Assembly (NCBI RefSeq): GCF_002979755.1
Contig: NZ_PCPP01000001.1
Location: forward strand, 1,706,665 to 1,770,664
From: Chryseobacterium culicis
GTDB lineage: Bacteria; Bacteroidota; Bacteroidia; Flavobacteriales; Weeksellaceae
Direction of reading: 5' to 3'
Length of the DNA: 64,000 nt
Shown: piece after piece, positions 1 to 9,426 of the stretch
How positions within the stretch are numbered: position 1 is the stretch's first letter
Layout: every line of letters starts with the position of its first letter
Made by a program: the position numbers and the translations under genes
Notes under the pieces: model-generated
Databases searched by the model: none
Told to the model about the DNA's origin: nothing
What the model saw: only the letters and a program-made list of their open reading frames with translations

Positions 1-437
1 TTTCTAAAGTTATTGACAAACCTTCTCTTCACGAAATAAAAAAGGCGGTCGGCTTAGCGGCTAATGGAGTAGGTATTGGATCTTATGTCTATCTACGAAG
101 AGTTTTTGAAAATTTAATAGAAAGTAAACATCAGAAGAGCAAAATTTTGCAAGGTTGGGATGAAGCAGCATATCAAGCAGCCAGAATGGATGATAAAATT
201 TTAATATTAAAAGATCATTTACCAACTATTTTAGTTTCTCACAGAAGTATTTACGGTATTGTAAGCAAAGGCATTCATGAGCTTTCAGAGAATGAGTGTT
301 TAGCATACTTTCAAGTTTTATTAGATGCTATTGTAATGATGTTGGAAGAAGAATTCAAACTAAAAGAAGAAGAGAAAAGATTAGCGGATATGAAAGCTAA
401 TTTGGCTAAAATTCATCAAGATTTAAAAAAATCATAA
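1..437 (+). CDS. C-terminal part of a conserved protein of unknown function, cut by the window edge
   Basis: The frame (codons starting at position 3) is open from the window edge to the stop at 435-437, so this is the last ~144 codons of a longer gene; the TTG at 147 is internal, not a start. The helical C-terminus contains GVGIGSYVYLRRVFENLI, then GWDEAAYQAARMDDKI and YGIVSKGIHELSENEC, and ends in a charged coiled-coil-like tail (about 40 residues rich in E and K). The SKGIHELSE block resembles DUF4145-like or defence-associated proteins that I remember only as 'hypothetical', so no function is claimed. Five bases separate it from the PIN-like gene, suggesting one transcript. Very AT-rich, like the other genes up to 3.7 kb. 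Confidence 0.7.
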   Translation, partial: SKVIDKPSLHEIKKAVGLAANGVGIGSYVYLRRVFENLIESKHQKSKILQGWDEAAYQAARMDDKILILKDHLPTILVSHRSIYGIVSKGIHELSENECLAYFQVLLDAIVMMLEEEFKLKEEEKRLADMKANLAKIHQDLKKS

Positions 438-442
438 TTTAA

Positions 443-1603
<1,161 letters not shown>

Positions 1604-1744
1604 AATTCTAGTTTAAAACTGGAAAAATTTTAAAGGCAACATTTTAATACATACCAAGTTCGAAATCATAACTAGTGAATATTTTTAACTGATAATACAT
1701 ACTTGTATATTAACAGCATAAACCATGCAAAGGAAAACTATAAT

Positions 1745-3052
1745 ATGATAATTAGCTATAATAAAGGACATAAATCCTATAAATTTTATAACCGTACTTA
1801 CAAAAATTCAGAAAATATTTATACGATAATTGTTGGAAAGAACGGAAGTGGTAAGAGTCGCCTACTGAACGGAGTTATCGAAAATTTTATTCCTCATAAT
1901 TTAATCAGAAAACACGGAAATAGTAAGCCTGGAGAAGTTATATGTACTGAACCACCAAAAAAAATAATTGCAGTTTCAACAAGTCCTTATGATAAATTCC
2001 CACTTATACAACCTCAATATTACGAGCCAATTATTAATACTTTTTATTCTTATATAGGAATTAGAGATGTGAAATCATTTGATATTTCACTGGGTTTTAT
2101 GTCTAAAATTATTAAAGAATTACTCTATATACGATTAGGCAAAGAAGGGAATTATTTAGAAGTAATAAATGTATTAAAGTACTTAGGATATTCGGAAGAG
2201 CTCATCATCACATTTGAAATAGGAACTACCTCTACTCAGGTCAAAAAATTTTTGGAAGATCAAGATTTGAGCAATCTATCTAAAGGTCCTAGTAAACTTC
2301 ATAGGTATTTTTTCGAAGATCAATTTAAAACAGAAAAAATTGAAAAGTTAAAAAATATTTTTTTTGAATACGACTTTAGAAAGGAAAAACGTTTACCTAT
2401 CGTAACTATGAATGTGGAATATATCCATTCAGAAATGCATATTCACGATCTATTGTTTTTAATTGAGTGCGGTATTGCAAGATTAAAGGATGTGGAAATT
2501 ATGAAACTCGAAACTGAGCGCATTCATAAAATTAATGAAGCGAGCTCAGGTCAGCAATGTATATTTACGACATTTCTAGGTATTGCCTGTCATATTGAAG
2601 ATAACAGCTTAATTGTAATTGACGAACCAGAAATTTCATTACATCCAGAGTGGCAAGAAAGGTATATTACTCTTTTAATGGAAACATTCCAAAACTATAA
2701 GAATTGCCATTTTATTATAGCTACCCATTCCCCACAAATAATCGCAAGACTGTCACAACAGAACTGTTTTATATTACAAATGGATGAGATGGAATTAAAA
2801 AATGGTTATGAGATGGCCAATAATTCTGTAGATTTTCAATTAGCAAATGTTTTTAATGCACCCGGGTTTAAAAACGAATACTTAGCTAGGATATCATTTT
2901 CTATTATTTCAAAAGTAGGTAAAACGAACCATTTTGACGATGAAGATTTAAGGAATTTTGAGCTTTTGAAATCTCAAATAAAAAATTTACAGAATAATGA
3001 TCCTATAAAAAACCTATTTCAATTAATTAAAGAACTTAAAAAAAATGGCTGA
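1745..3052 (+). CDS. ptuA: Septu-type AAA/ABC ATPase (PtuA-like)
   Basis: About 435 aa from ATG 1745; an in-frame TTG at 1703 could extend it by 14 residues but the ATG fits better. The protein has an ABC/SMC-type ATPase head: Walker A GKNGSGKS (K37), a degenerate signature EASSGQQC, Walker B LIVIDEPEISLHP (D293/E294) and the switch motif ATHSPQ. The middle is helical and AT-rich. It overlaps the following HNH gene by 8 nt, which is the PtuA-PtuB layout of the Septu anti-phage system, where the ATPase senses infection and the HNH partner cuts nucleic acid. Membership in Septu is inferred from architecture and gene order. Retron-associated or other OLD-like ATPases are alternatives, but no reverse transcriptase or TOPRIM partner is visible. 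Confidence 0.72.
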   Translation: MIISYNKGHKSYKFYNRTYKNSENIYTIIVGKNGSGKSRLLNGVIENFIPHNLIRKHGNSKPGEVICTEPPKKIIAVSTSPYDKFPLIQPQYYEPIINTFYSYIGIRDVKSFDISLGFMSKIIKELLYIRLGKEGNYLEVINVLKYLGYSEELIITFEIGTTSTQVKKFLEDQDLSNLSKGPSKLHRYFFEDQFKTEKIEKLKNIFFEYDFRKEKRLPIVTMNVEYIHSEMHIHDLLFLIECGIARLKDVEIMKLETERIHKINEASSGQQCIFTTFLGIACHIEDNSLIVIDEPEISLHPEWQERYITLLMETFQNYKNCHFIIATHSPQIIARLSQQNCFILQMDEMELKNGYEMANNSVDFQLANVFNAPGFKNEYLARISFSIISKVGKTNHFDDEDLRNFELLKSQIKNLQNNDPIKNLFQLIKELKKNG

Positions 3053-3701
3053 TATTAATAATCCAATTGTTTATACTCATGAGATAAAAATGAGAGTTTT
3101 GGATTTTCTAGCTAGGCCTGATCTTAAGAGTTCAGATTGGGGTGAAGATGAAATCCAAGATATTCGAAAAATTATTCGAAATTATTACAGAAACTTAACA
3201 AAGAAATGTTTTTATTGTAGAAACGAGATTTCATTAAGGTCTGTGAAAAATTGTCATGTCGAGCATATTATTCCTAAAAGCAAATATTTAAATTTTATGT
3301 TTGAACCTAAAAATTTATGTGTTATATGTTCTGACTGCAATGAGATTAAGAATAACAAAGAAGTGGCTGGAACGTTGGAGGAAGTTGTAAAGGGAAAAAG
3401 GACATTAATTTTATATCCGAGATCTTCAGATAGATTCTTAGTTGTGCATCCACATTTTGACAATTATGAAGAACACATTCGTAAAATTGGAGATATTTAC
3501 ATAGATCTTTCACCAAAGGGATCTTATACAATGCATATTTGTGAATTAAATAGAAAGCTTCATAAATATGGAATGGGATCAATAGCACTTGCTCGGTCAG
3601 AGTTATTTGATTTATTTAATGAGATAATGAATAGTAACAACTATACTCATGAGATGATGCTGATGAATAAGCTTAAAGAATATTTTATTCGGACTTCTTA
3701 A
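3045..3701 (+). CDS. ptuB: HNH endonuclease, PtuB-like partner of the ATPase
   Basis: 218 aa with an intact HNH core: zinc CxxC pairs C55/C58 and C95/C98, E73-H74 in HVEHIIPKSK, and N99 followed by K in CNEIKNNK. The HNH lies centrally (residues ~53-105); the remainder has no domain I recognise. The gene starts 8 nt inside the ATPase gene, implying translational coupling and a joint complex. In Septu systems the PtuB nuclease is held by PtuA and degrades DNA on infection. The size and CxxC-EH-CxxC layout also resemble retron-linked HNH proteins (TIGR02646-like), so the exact subtype remains open. Confidence 0.75.
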   Translation: MADINNPIVYTHEIKMRVLDFLARPDLKSSDWGEDEIQDIRKIIRNYYRNLTKKCFYCRNEISLRSVKNCHVEHIIPKSKYLNFMFEPKNLCVICSDCNEIKNNKEVAGTLEEVVKGKRTLILYPRSSDRFLVVHPHFDNYEEHIRKIGDIYIDLSPKGSYTMHICELNRKLHKYGMGSIALARSELFDLFNEIMNSNNYTHEMMLMNKLKEYFIRTS

Positions 3702-4418
3702 TGGATAAGTTGAAAACAAATGATGATTTCCATCATTGTAAATTGACCTCAACTTAGATTATCTAGTATTAAAGATATTTTAGAACAGATTTCAGCAAAT
3801 AGAAAAAATGAAGAAAAGCTAGTAATTCTAACTCTTAATTATTCTATGGATTATAATAGTGATGATTTAAAATAATAGGGAAATTTATTTAAAATTCACT
3901 GAATAATGTTGATTTAAATTTGAGTCAAACAAAATTTTAGCTTTGTTAGAAAGATTTATTGAAAAAATTTAATTTAGAAATCTGGACAATCCGTTATTAA
4001 ATTCAAACCTTATTTTCATCCATAATTTGATAAAAAAATTGAGGATACAAGCAAAATGTATCAATTATCATAATTACATCGAGAATTATTAAGTATTTGA
4101 TTTGTAATTGTCTATAAAATTAAAGGTTTACAAAAGTAATGCAAATGTGTCTTTAAATTTATCTATAAAAAATATAAAACAATGACTAACAAATATTTAA
4201 GATAAATATATTCTCGCAAAAATGTAAAAAAAGATGTTGCAGCATCTTAACCGTGTACCCCTTTTGTACACCTTGTATTGTCTTAACCACCATTATAAAC
4301 ACTTCTTTAGATACTGTATCGGGAAATAGAACCTTAATCTCTATCGATCATCCTAAAACCGTATTAATTACGAAAAAAAATAATTGCTAATCCTGCATAC
4401 ATCTTTACAACAAGCTAA
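3702..4418. other. AT-rich intergenic stretch at the edge of the defence island
   Basis: No convincing gene. A 42-codon open stretch at 3747-3875 has no start codon but a protein-like tail (LEQISANRKNEEKLVIL), so it may be a gene remnant. Two short inverted repeats lie at 4231-4248 (AAGATG/CATCTT) and 4253-4271 (GTGTAC/GTACAC). Base composition shifts from very AT-rich to typical near 4.25-4.45 kb, plausibly the border of acquired DNA, but I see no tRNA, integrase or clear attachment repeat. Confidence 0.5.
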
Positions 4419-4454
4419 ACAGCTACCTATCTGTATTTTCAGATAAGTAGCTGT
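4419..4454 (-). terminator. Hairpin downstream of the azoreductase gene
   Basis: ACAGCTAC-c-TATCTG, a 6-nt loop, then CAGATA-a-GTAGCTGT: a 14-bp stem with one internal mismatch, placed 9 nt past the stop of the minus-strand gene. The U tail on the minus strand is short (TTTAGC), so termination may be partial. Confidence 0.6.
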
Positions 4455-4462
4455 CATATTTA

Positions 4463-5068
4463 TCAGGCCTGAGTGATGGCTGTTTCAATGTCTTCTACAG
4501 CTTTCAGAAAGCTTGCTTCCCTAAGTTCCGGTATCACTGTACCTTCTGTTTTGAAAACTTCCACATCGGTGATTCCTATAAATTCAAAAAATGTCCTCAG
4601 ATATTTTTCCATATTCTCTACAATTCCATTATCATAGACTCCTCCTACCGCAAAATTCAGGTATACTTTTTTATTTTCAAGAAGACCTTTGAGTGTGCCG
4701 TCGGCGTAAGAGAATGTTTTCCCTGCAATAGAAATATGATCAATCCATGATTTCAATGTTGAAGGAATCCCAAAATTGTAAAACGGAACACCAATCACAA
4801 TAATATCTGCTTCCTGGATTTCCTTTATCGCCAGATCTGAGAACCTTGAAACTTCTCTTTCCTGTTCATTTTTTTCTTCGTCTCTTATATTGAAGGCATT
4901 GAAGTGCTCGAGTTCCATGTGTGGAATGATATCCTTAGCCAGGTCACGAACAACAACCTTGCTCAAATTATCTTTTGCCAATAAATGTTCAATTACAGCC
5001 TGTGAAAGTTTGCTGCTTACCGAATCTTCACCGCTGATGCTTGTTTTGATATTTAAAATATTTGCCAT
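4463..5068 (-). CDS. azoR: FMN-dependent NADH-azoreductase family flavoprotein
   Basis: 201 aa when started at the ATG whose complement is 5066-5068 (MANILNIKTSISG). A longer frame to 5191 would run into the divergent HxlR gene and is rejected. The protein has the flavodoxin-like AzoR layout: the N-terminal strand NILNIKTS with SxS-type phosphate contacts, the IIVIGVPFYNFGIPSTLKSWID block that binds FMN, and GKTFSYADGTLKGLL followed by the NFAVGGVY strand. Family members reduce azo compounds and quinones with NADH via FMN in the cytoplasm. It is divergent from an HxlR regulator, the usual arrangement for quinone or electrophile detoxification. A possible minus-strand -7 box TAATTTTG lies at 5103-5096, with the upstream TTTG closer than ideal. 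Confidence 0.9.
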   Translation of the reverse strand: MANILNIKTSISGEDSVSSKLSQAVIEHLLAKDNLSKVVVRDLAKDIIPHMELEHFNAFNIRDEEKNEQEREVSRFSDLAIKEIQEADIIVIGVPFYNFGIPSTLKSWIDHISIAGKTFSYADGTLKGLLENKKVYLNFAVGGVYDNGIVENMEKYLRTFFEFIGITDVEVFKTEGTVIPELREASFLKAVEDIETAITQA

Positions 5069-5151
5069 TTCTAAATTTTTTGTTTTTGACAGGGACAAAA
5101 TTATTGTAAATTCACATTCCAAAGTATAGCAGTTACCTAAAGGAAAGCAAC

Positions 5152-5571
5152 ATGGAAGAACATCATGATCATAAAGAATGCCTGCTGGCACTTAGACCCA
5201 TTCGGGACACCCTGGACATCATCAGCGGAAAGTGGAAATTGCAGATTATCATTTCCGTGAATGCAGGAAACAGACGTTTTACAGAAATACGAAAAAGCAT
5301 TCCAAAGCTGACACCAAAAGTCCTGGCAAAGGAATTAAAGGAACTGGAACAGAACGGACTGATTGAACGGATCGTAACGGAGAGCTATCCTATCATTATT
5401 GAATATTTCCCTACAGATTATACCAGTACATTGGATCAGGTGGTCATTTCATTACAGGATTGGGGCGAGAATCATCGAAGACATATTTTTGGGACAACTC
5501 ATACACCTGCAGAAAAAAGTAAGGTTACCGAAACCACGAATGAACAAAACAAAATTATCTCGTCAAAATAG
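5152..5571 (+). CDS. HxlR-family winged-helix transcriptional regulator
   Basis: 139 aa. The HxlR core is visible: ALRPIRDTLDIISGKWKLQII, RRFTEIRKSIPKLTPKVLAKELKELEQNGLIERIV, and the wing strand with YPIIIEYFPTDYTSTL. There is a CxxA-type Cys (C10) near the N-terminus, as in redox- or electrophile-sensing HxlR proteins. The divergent azoreductase gene starts only 83 bp away, so it most likely represses that gene and itself from the shared region. The C-terminal tail (after GENHRRHIFG) is polar and probably disordered. Confidence 0.9.
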   Translation: MEEHHDHKECLLALRPIRDTLDIISGKWKLQIIISVNAGNRRFTEIRKSIPKLTPKVLAKELKELEQNGLIERIVTESYPIIIEYFPTDYTSTLDQVVISLQDWGENHRRHIFGTTHTPAEKSKVTETTNEQNKIISSK

Positions 5572-5801
5572 GAATTTACAGGTTGGTTCTTTACCGTAAT
5601 ACTCTTGGTACATTTCAGTTTCAAAAACGCTCAGTTCAGGAATTCTTCTTTGCTCTCTAAGCAACAGTGATCACTGCAGTTTATTTTTTTAGCCGGAAAT
5701 AATTTAATTCCCTTTATTTAATCGTTGGCTTTGAAAAATAGCGAAAAAGGGTAATGTTTTAGTATTTGTTTACAGAGGTAACTTTATCAAAAATAAGTAC
5801 C

Positions 5802-7061
5802 ATGAACACAATTATTAAAAAACTATCCATTTTAAGTGTATTCGCTTCACTTATGGGTTTCTGCGCTCTCCTCTTTGCTCAGGTTTATCCTATCGGGCAA
5901 ATGGTTTTGACCACTTACGGCCAGTCTTTTACCATGTATAACACGGGAGTAATTGTTCAGAATGGAAATCCGGGAAATGCAGGCCAGGCAGTATATGACC
6001 AAACCGGAATTAATTATCTGTGTTTGCCTTCAGCAGTTCCTTATCAAAAGGCATTTTTTCTTGACTTTAATAGAAATATTATCGAATTAGATTACAGATT
6101 GGGATACAGGATTATTGGCTATTCCACGATTCCTGTCCCTCCCCGACCAGCGATGTACCTGCCAAAACCAACTTACGATAATCAAATAGGGATTGAAACG
6201 GCTGAAGGATTAAGACCCTTACCTACACAAATTGTGGATGAACAAAAACCTTTCGGGGACGTCATGATGACAAGCGAACAAACGGCTGTAGACTGTTATA
6301 AAAACACTATGAATCCTGATGGAACAATCAATCAGCTGGAATTCGGGGATTGTATGGTAACAAATATGGCTGGCAAAAAAGAACTTGAAATTTATAAGTG
6401 CGCCAAAAACTCAGAAACCCCTGAGGAACAAAGTCTTTGTATGCTCAGTATATTAGGAGGTTCAAAAGAAAGACAGATTACCCAGGATATGATGAAATGC
6501 TATAAAGAATATGGTAATAATTACGAAATGTATCCGCTTTGTTTCGCTGATAAAGTAAATAATCCGGAGTTAAAACAATTAGTTTCCTGTTTTAAAGATC
6601 AGGCCAGCAGCGGTCAGGTAACCTTTATGGGAACTGCTGTGTGCTATGGTGCAGGTAAGCTTAATCTGAATACGGAAGCACAAATAGCAGTGGAATGTGC
6701 TGTAAGTACCGGAGGCCAGCCTTATGCATTTGCAGGTTGTGCAGGCGGCCAATTGACCTACCGTGAATTAAGCAAATGTTTAACAAACGGTGTAGGTGGA
6801 GATCATGGATGTTTTGGACGAAATAATACGATTGTTAAAGGATTAAATCAAATTGGAGATGCCTTAAAAAATCAGTTCGGACCTACGAATGATATTGTTA
6901 AAACATGGAATACGACCGTTCATGATTTACAATACGGTCCCGGAAAAAATCATGAGGCTGTAAAAGTGGTCAGAAACATAAGTAATGAATTGGGGAAAGC
7001 AGGAACTAATGTAGGCAAAGAAATAAAAAAAGTAGTTCCCAAAATAAGAATCAAATGGTAA
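5802..7061 (+). CDS. Secreted Cys-rich protein of unknown function
   Basis: 419 aa from ATG 5802, preferred over the TTG at 5766 because it opens directly on a signal peptide (MNTIIKKLSILSVFASL, ending ...LLFAQ). Residues ~20-130 form a hydrophobic/aromatic region including RLGYRIIGYSTIPVPPRPAMY. From ~150 to ~350 there are irregular tandem segments of 30-45 residues, each holding a Cys pair, e.g. CYKNT...GDCM, KCAKN...SLCM, KCYKE...PLCF, SCFKD...AVCY, ECAVS...AGCA, KCLTN...GCF, which look like disulphide-stapled helical hairpins. The C-terminus is basic (KKVVPKIRIKW). No recognised domain. It stands alone and shares a bidirectional terminator with the next gene. Confidence 0.75.
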   Translation: MNTIIKKLSILSVFASLMGFCALLFAQVYPIGQMVLTTYGQSFTMYNTGVIVQNGNPGNAGQAVYDQTGINYLCLPSAVPYQKAFFLDFNRNIIELDYRLGYRIIGYSTIPVPPRPAMYLPKPTYDNQIGIETAEGLRPLPTQIVDEQKPFGDVMMTSEQTAVDCYKNTMNPDGTINQLEFGDCMVTNMAGKKELEIYKCAKNSETPEEQSLCMLSILGGSKERQITQDMMKCYKEYGNNYEMYPLCFADKVNNPELKQLVSCFKDQASSGQVTFMGTAVCYGAGKLNLNTEAQIAVECAVSTGGQPYAFAGCAGGQLTYRELSKCLTNGVGGDHGCFGRNNTIVKGLNQIGDALKNQFGPTNDIVKTWNTTVHDLQYGPGKNHEAVKVVRNISNELGKAGTNVGKEIKKVVPKIRIKW

Positions 7062-7074
7062 TGAAGAAATAAAA

Positions 7075-7100
7075 CAGATGCACTTGTGTAAGTGCATCTG
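7075..7100. terminator. Bidirectional terminator between convergent genes
   Basis: Perfect 11-bp stem CAGATGCACTT / AAGTGCATCTG with a GTGT loop, placed between the convergent Cys-rich protein gene and lipoprotein gene. U tracts are weak on both sides. Confidence 0.8.
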
Positions 7101-7120
7101 TACAATATTTAATCCTGCAA

Positions 7121-7711
7121 CTACTTCTTCAGCATTTGAAAATTATATTTTATAGGGTTGAAAGGATTGACAGCTGTTCCTTCAACGGTTATTTTACTCG
7201 CAAGCAGTTCAAAATTCATATTTTGCGTGTTCTGTTTGGTAAACAATCCTTTTTTGGAAGTTGTGAATGTTATGACCACCTTCTTGTTTACACCATCAAT
7301 AGGAACCTGAACAGTTAATTCTTTAGGAAGAAGATTAAGTTCTATTTCCTTTTTATGCTGGTATAAAACTGCCGTATAATCCAGGTCATATTTTATTTTC
7401 CCGATGGCTGTTAAGGCTTGATTGGCTTTCACAGGATCAGAAATCACAGAGTAAATAATTTCTTTCATTGGAAATTCTGAATAGGTAATCAGGTTTTTCT
7501 TGGCCGAAAAAGCAACCGCTGTTTCTCCATTTACAGTTCCCTGGGATACACTTACTTTTCCTGTGTATTCACCATTAAGATCATCAAAACTGATGGTCAC
7601 AGGATTAGGTTTAGGAGATTCATCATCATTACTGCAGCTTGCCAGAACAAAAGGAATAGCCAGTAAGATCACAAGCATAGATATCAATTTTACATGAATG
7701 AATTTTTTCAT
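7121..7711 (-). CDS. Lipoprotein, possibly DUF4840 family
   Basis: 196 aa with an N-terminal lipoprotein signal: basic MKKFIHVK, a hydrophobic core and lipobox VLASC (Cys 26), then an acidic SNDDESPKP linker. The body is a beta-rich domain beginning FDDLNGEYTGKVSV and containing FSAKKNLITYSEFPM, ending in FNPIKYNFQMLKK. This pattern resembles DUF4840 lipoproteins of Bacteroidota, whose function is unknown; the family call is from memory. The acid residues right after Cys fit lipoprotein export signals to the cell surface in this phylum. Monocistronic, converging on the Cys-rich protein gene. Confidence 0.75.
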   Translation of the reverse strand: MKKFIHVKLISMLVILLAIPFVLASCSNDDESPKPNPVTISFDDLNGEYTGKVSVSQGTVNGETAVAFSAKKNLITYSEFPMKEIIYSVISDPVKANQALTAIGKIKYDLDYTAVLYQHKKEIELNLLPKELTVQVPIDGVNKKVVITFTTSKKGLFTKQNTQNMNFELLASKITVEGTAVNPFNPIKYNFQMLKK

Positions 7712-7878
7712 TTTGATTTTAATTAATTATTTTGATTAAAAAAATATTTTACTGAGTACTCATCTATATAAATACAGAAATTCCATATCCTTGCTTGGGA
7801 TTTTAAAAAATAAATTTAATCACCTGATTTACTGCATATTATTTTCAACACCAATTTATATTAATCATGATGCTTAAA

Positions 7879-7906
7879 ACAAATGTCTCAACATTGAGAC
7901 ATTTGT
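7879..7906. promoter_or_regulatory. 28-bp inverted repeat, likely TetR operator
   Basis: Arms ACAAATGTCTCAA and TTGAGACATTTGT are perfect reverse complements (13 bp each) around a 2-nt centre. The repeat ends 25 nt before the TetR start and just upstream of the TAAATTTG box, so a bound dimer would block polymerase. Confidence 0.85.
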
Positions 7907-7908
7907 CG

Positions 7909-7916
7909 TAAATTTG
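7909..7916 (+). promoter_or_regulatory. Candidate -7 box of the TetR-esterase operon
   Basis: TAAATTTG matches the Bacteroidota -7 consensus TAnnTTTG, 15 nt before the TetR start. The expected -33 region falls inside the operator. Confidence 0.6.
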
Positions 7917-7931
7917 AGCCAATAAAAAATA

Positions 7932-8489
7932 ATGAGTACTCAACAAAAAATTATTGATACCGCTATAACGGTCTTCAATGAAAACTTTTCAGCAACATTT
8001 GAAGAGATTGCAGAACATTGTAATCTTAACCGAAGAACGTTGCACCGCTATTTCAAAAACCGGAACGAATTACTGGAAGCCTGCAACAAAAATATGATGC
8101 AAGCCTGGGAAAACGCAGCTATTAAAGCTTGCAACAGTTCCACAGACCCGCTGGTACAACTTGAAAACTTATTATATGCAGGAATTGAGAGCGGAACAAA
8201 GTATGCTTTTTTGATAAAACTGAATGAAATTGAACCTACCTATAAAACTGAAACAGGTAAGGAGTATTTAAAAGTAAGAAATGAGCTTTTCAGTACAATT
8301 CAAAAACTACAAAAAGAAGAATTGATAGACAGCCAGTTACCATTAGTCTGGATAAAAATTCTTTTCACAAATACGATCACTGCAACCATCACCGCATACA
8401 GATCCGGAGATATTGCTCCCAATGAAATAAAGAAACTAGCCTGGAATTCCTTTAGCAGAAGCATAGGCTTGCAATTAAATAAACAATAA
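7932..8489 (+). CDS. TetR/AcrR-family transcriptional regulator
   Basis: 185 aa. The N-terminal helix-turn-helix is clear: KIIDTAITVFNENF, FEEIAEHCNLNRRTLHRYF and KNRNELLEACN. The all-helical C-terminal ligand-binding domain shows no family-specific signature. The perfect inverted repeat immediately upstream implies autorepression. Its stop overlaps the start of the esterase gene (TAATG), so both are cotranscribed and the esterase is probably the regulated function. Confidence 0.9.
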   Translation: MSTQQKIIDTAITVFNENFSATFEEIAEHCNLNRRTLHRYFKNRNELLEACNKNMMQAWENAAIKACNSSTDPLVQLENLLYAGIESGTKYAFLIKLNEIEPTYKTETGKEYLKVRNELFSTIQKLQKEELIDSQLPLVWIKILFTNTITATITAYRSGDIAPNEIKKLAWNSFSRSIGLQLNKQ

Positions 8490-9337
8490 TGATACATTCT
8501 TTTTTAATGATAGGCCAGTCCAACATGGCTGGACGCGGCTACGCAAAGGAAGTCCCTCCTATTTTTGATGAACATATTAAAATGCTGAGAAACGGATTAT
8601 GGCAAATCATGTCAGAACCGATAAATTATGACCGTCCAAGTTCGGGTGTCGGGCTTGCGGCTTCATTTGCAGCAGCATGGAGACTTGATAATACGCAGAA
8701 TGAAATTGGATTAATTCCATGTGCTGACGGAGGCACCAGTCTTGATGACTGGGCTGTGGATGGTGCTTTATTTGAAAATGCTATATCACAAGCCAGACTT
8801 GCCCAACGAACAAGCGAAATCAAAGGAATCTTATGGCATCAGGGTGAGAGTGACTGCTCTCCTGAAAAGGCAGAAAAGTATCAGGAAAAGTTTTCTAAAA
8901 TTATTGAAACGCTGCGTAAAGAATTAAACAGTCCGAAAATTCCTCTTATCATTGGTGGCTTAGGCGATTATCTATCCCATGGAATATTTGGACCGTATTT
9001 CATTCATTATCCTTTAGTCAATCAGCAGTTGGAACAGTTTGCGCAGACTCATGAAAACTGTTATTTTGCCACCGCAAAAGACCTTACTGCCAATCCTGAC
9101 GGTGTACATTTCAATGCGCATTCACAAAGATTACTGGGAATCAGGTATTATCATGCGTATCGGGATTTGAAAAACATCTTCAATCCTCTGCCTGATGAGG
9201 ACGGCATACTGGAAAACATCTATAAACGATCTTACACTAAGACAGAAAAAATCAAACTGCTGGAACACGAATTTGCGGTCGGGAATATTGAAAGTAAAGA
9301 TTACTTAAACGAATTAAAAGCAATCAGTCAGGAGTAA
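8489..9337 (+). CDS. SASA-type carbohydrate esterase (sialate O-acetylesterase-like) with a SHOCT-like tail
   Basis: 282 aa without a signal peptide. The SGNH-hydrolase signatures of the SASA family are present: LMIGQSNMAGRG (nucleophile Ser in GQSNM), a GILWHQGESDC block, and the C-terminal Asp/His pair in PDGVHFNAHSQRLLG. Family members deacetylate sugars or plant polysaccharides. Lack of a signal sequence points to a cytoplasmic substrate. Residues ~245-282 (KTEKIKLLEHEFAVGNI.., KDYLNELKAI) resemble a SHOCT motif, unusual on an esterase. Start overlaps the TetR stop by one base. Confidence 0.85.
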   Translation: MIHSFLMIGQSNMAGRGYAKEVPPIFDEHIKMLRNGLWQIMSEPINYDRPSSGVGLAASFAAAWRLDNTQNEIGLIPCADGGTSLDDWAVDGALFENAISQARLAQRTSEIKGILWHQGESDCSPEKAEKYQEKFSKIIETLRKELNSPKIPLIIGGLGDYLSHGIFGPYFIHYPLVNQQLEQFAQTHENCYFATAKDLTANPDGVHFNAHSQRLLGIRYYHAYRDLKNIFNPLPDEDGILENIYKRSYTKTEKIKLLEHEFAVGNIESKDYLNELKAISQE

Positions 9338-9360
9338 AAGAGCGCTTTATAATCAGCCAT

Positions 9361-9394
9361 AAAAAATCCAACATCTTCGATATTGGATTTTTTT
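9361..9394. terminator. Bidirectional rho-independent terminator
   Basis: AAAAAATCCAA pairs with TTGGATTTTTT, extended inward by ATC-TTC-GAT with one mismatch. T tracts exist on both strands, serving the esterase operon and the convergent DUF1826 gene. Confidence 0.85.
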
Positions 9395-9426
9395 ATTCAA
9401 TCAATTGATTTTACTCAAAATATAAT

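Noticed and set aside
3747..3875. Small gene after the HNH gene
   Set aside because: No start codon and only 42 codons; kept as a possible remnant only.
5069..5191. N-terminal extension of the azoreductase
   Set aside because: It overlaps the divergent HxlR start and lacks protein-like sequence; MANILN at 5068 is the expected start.
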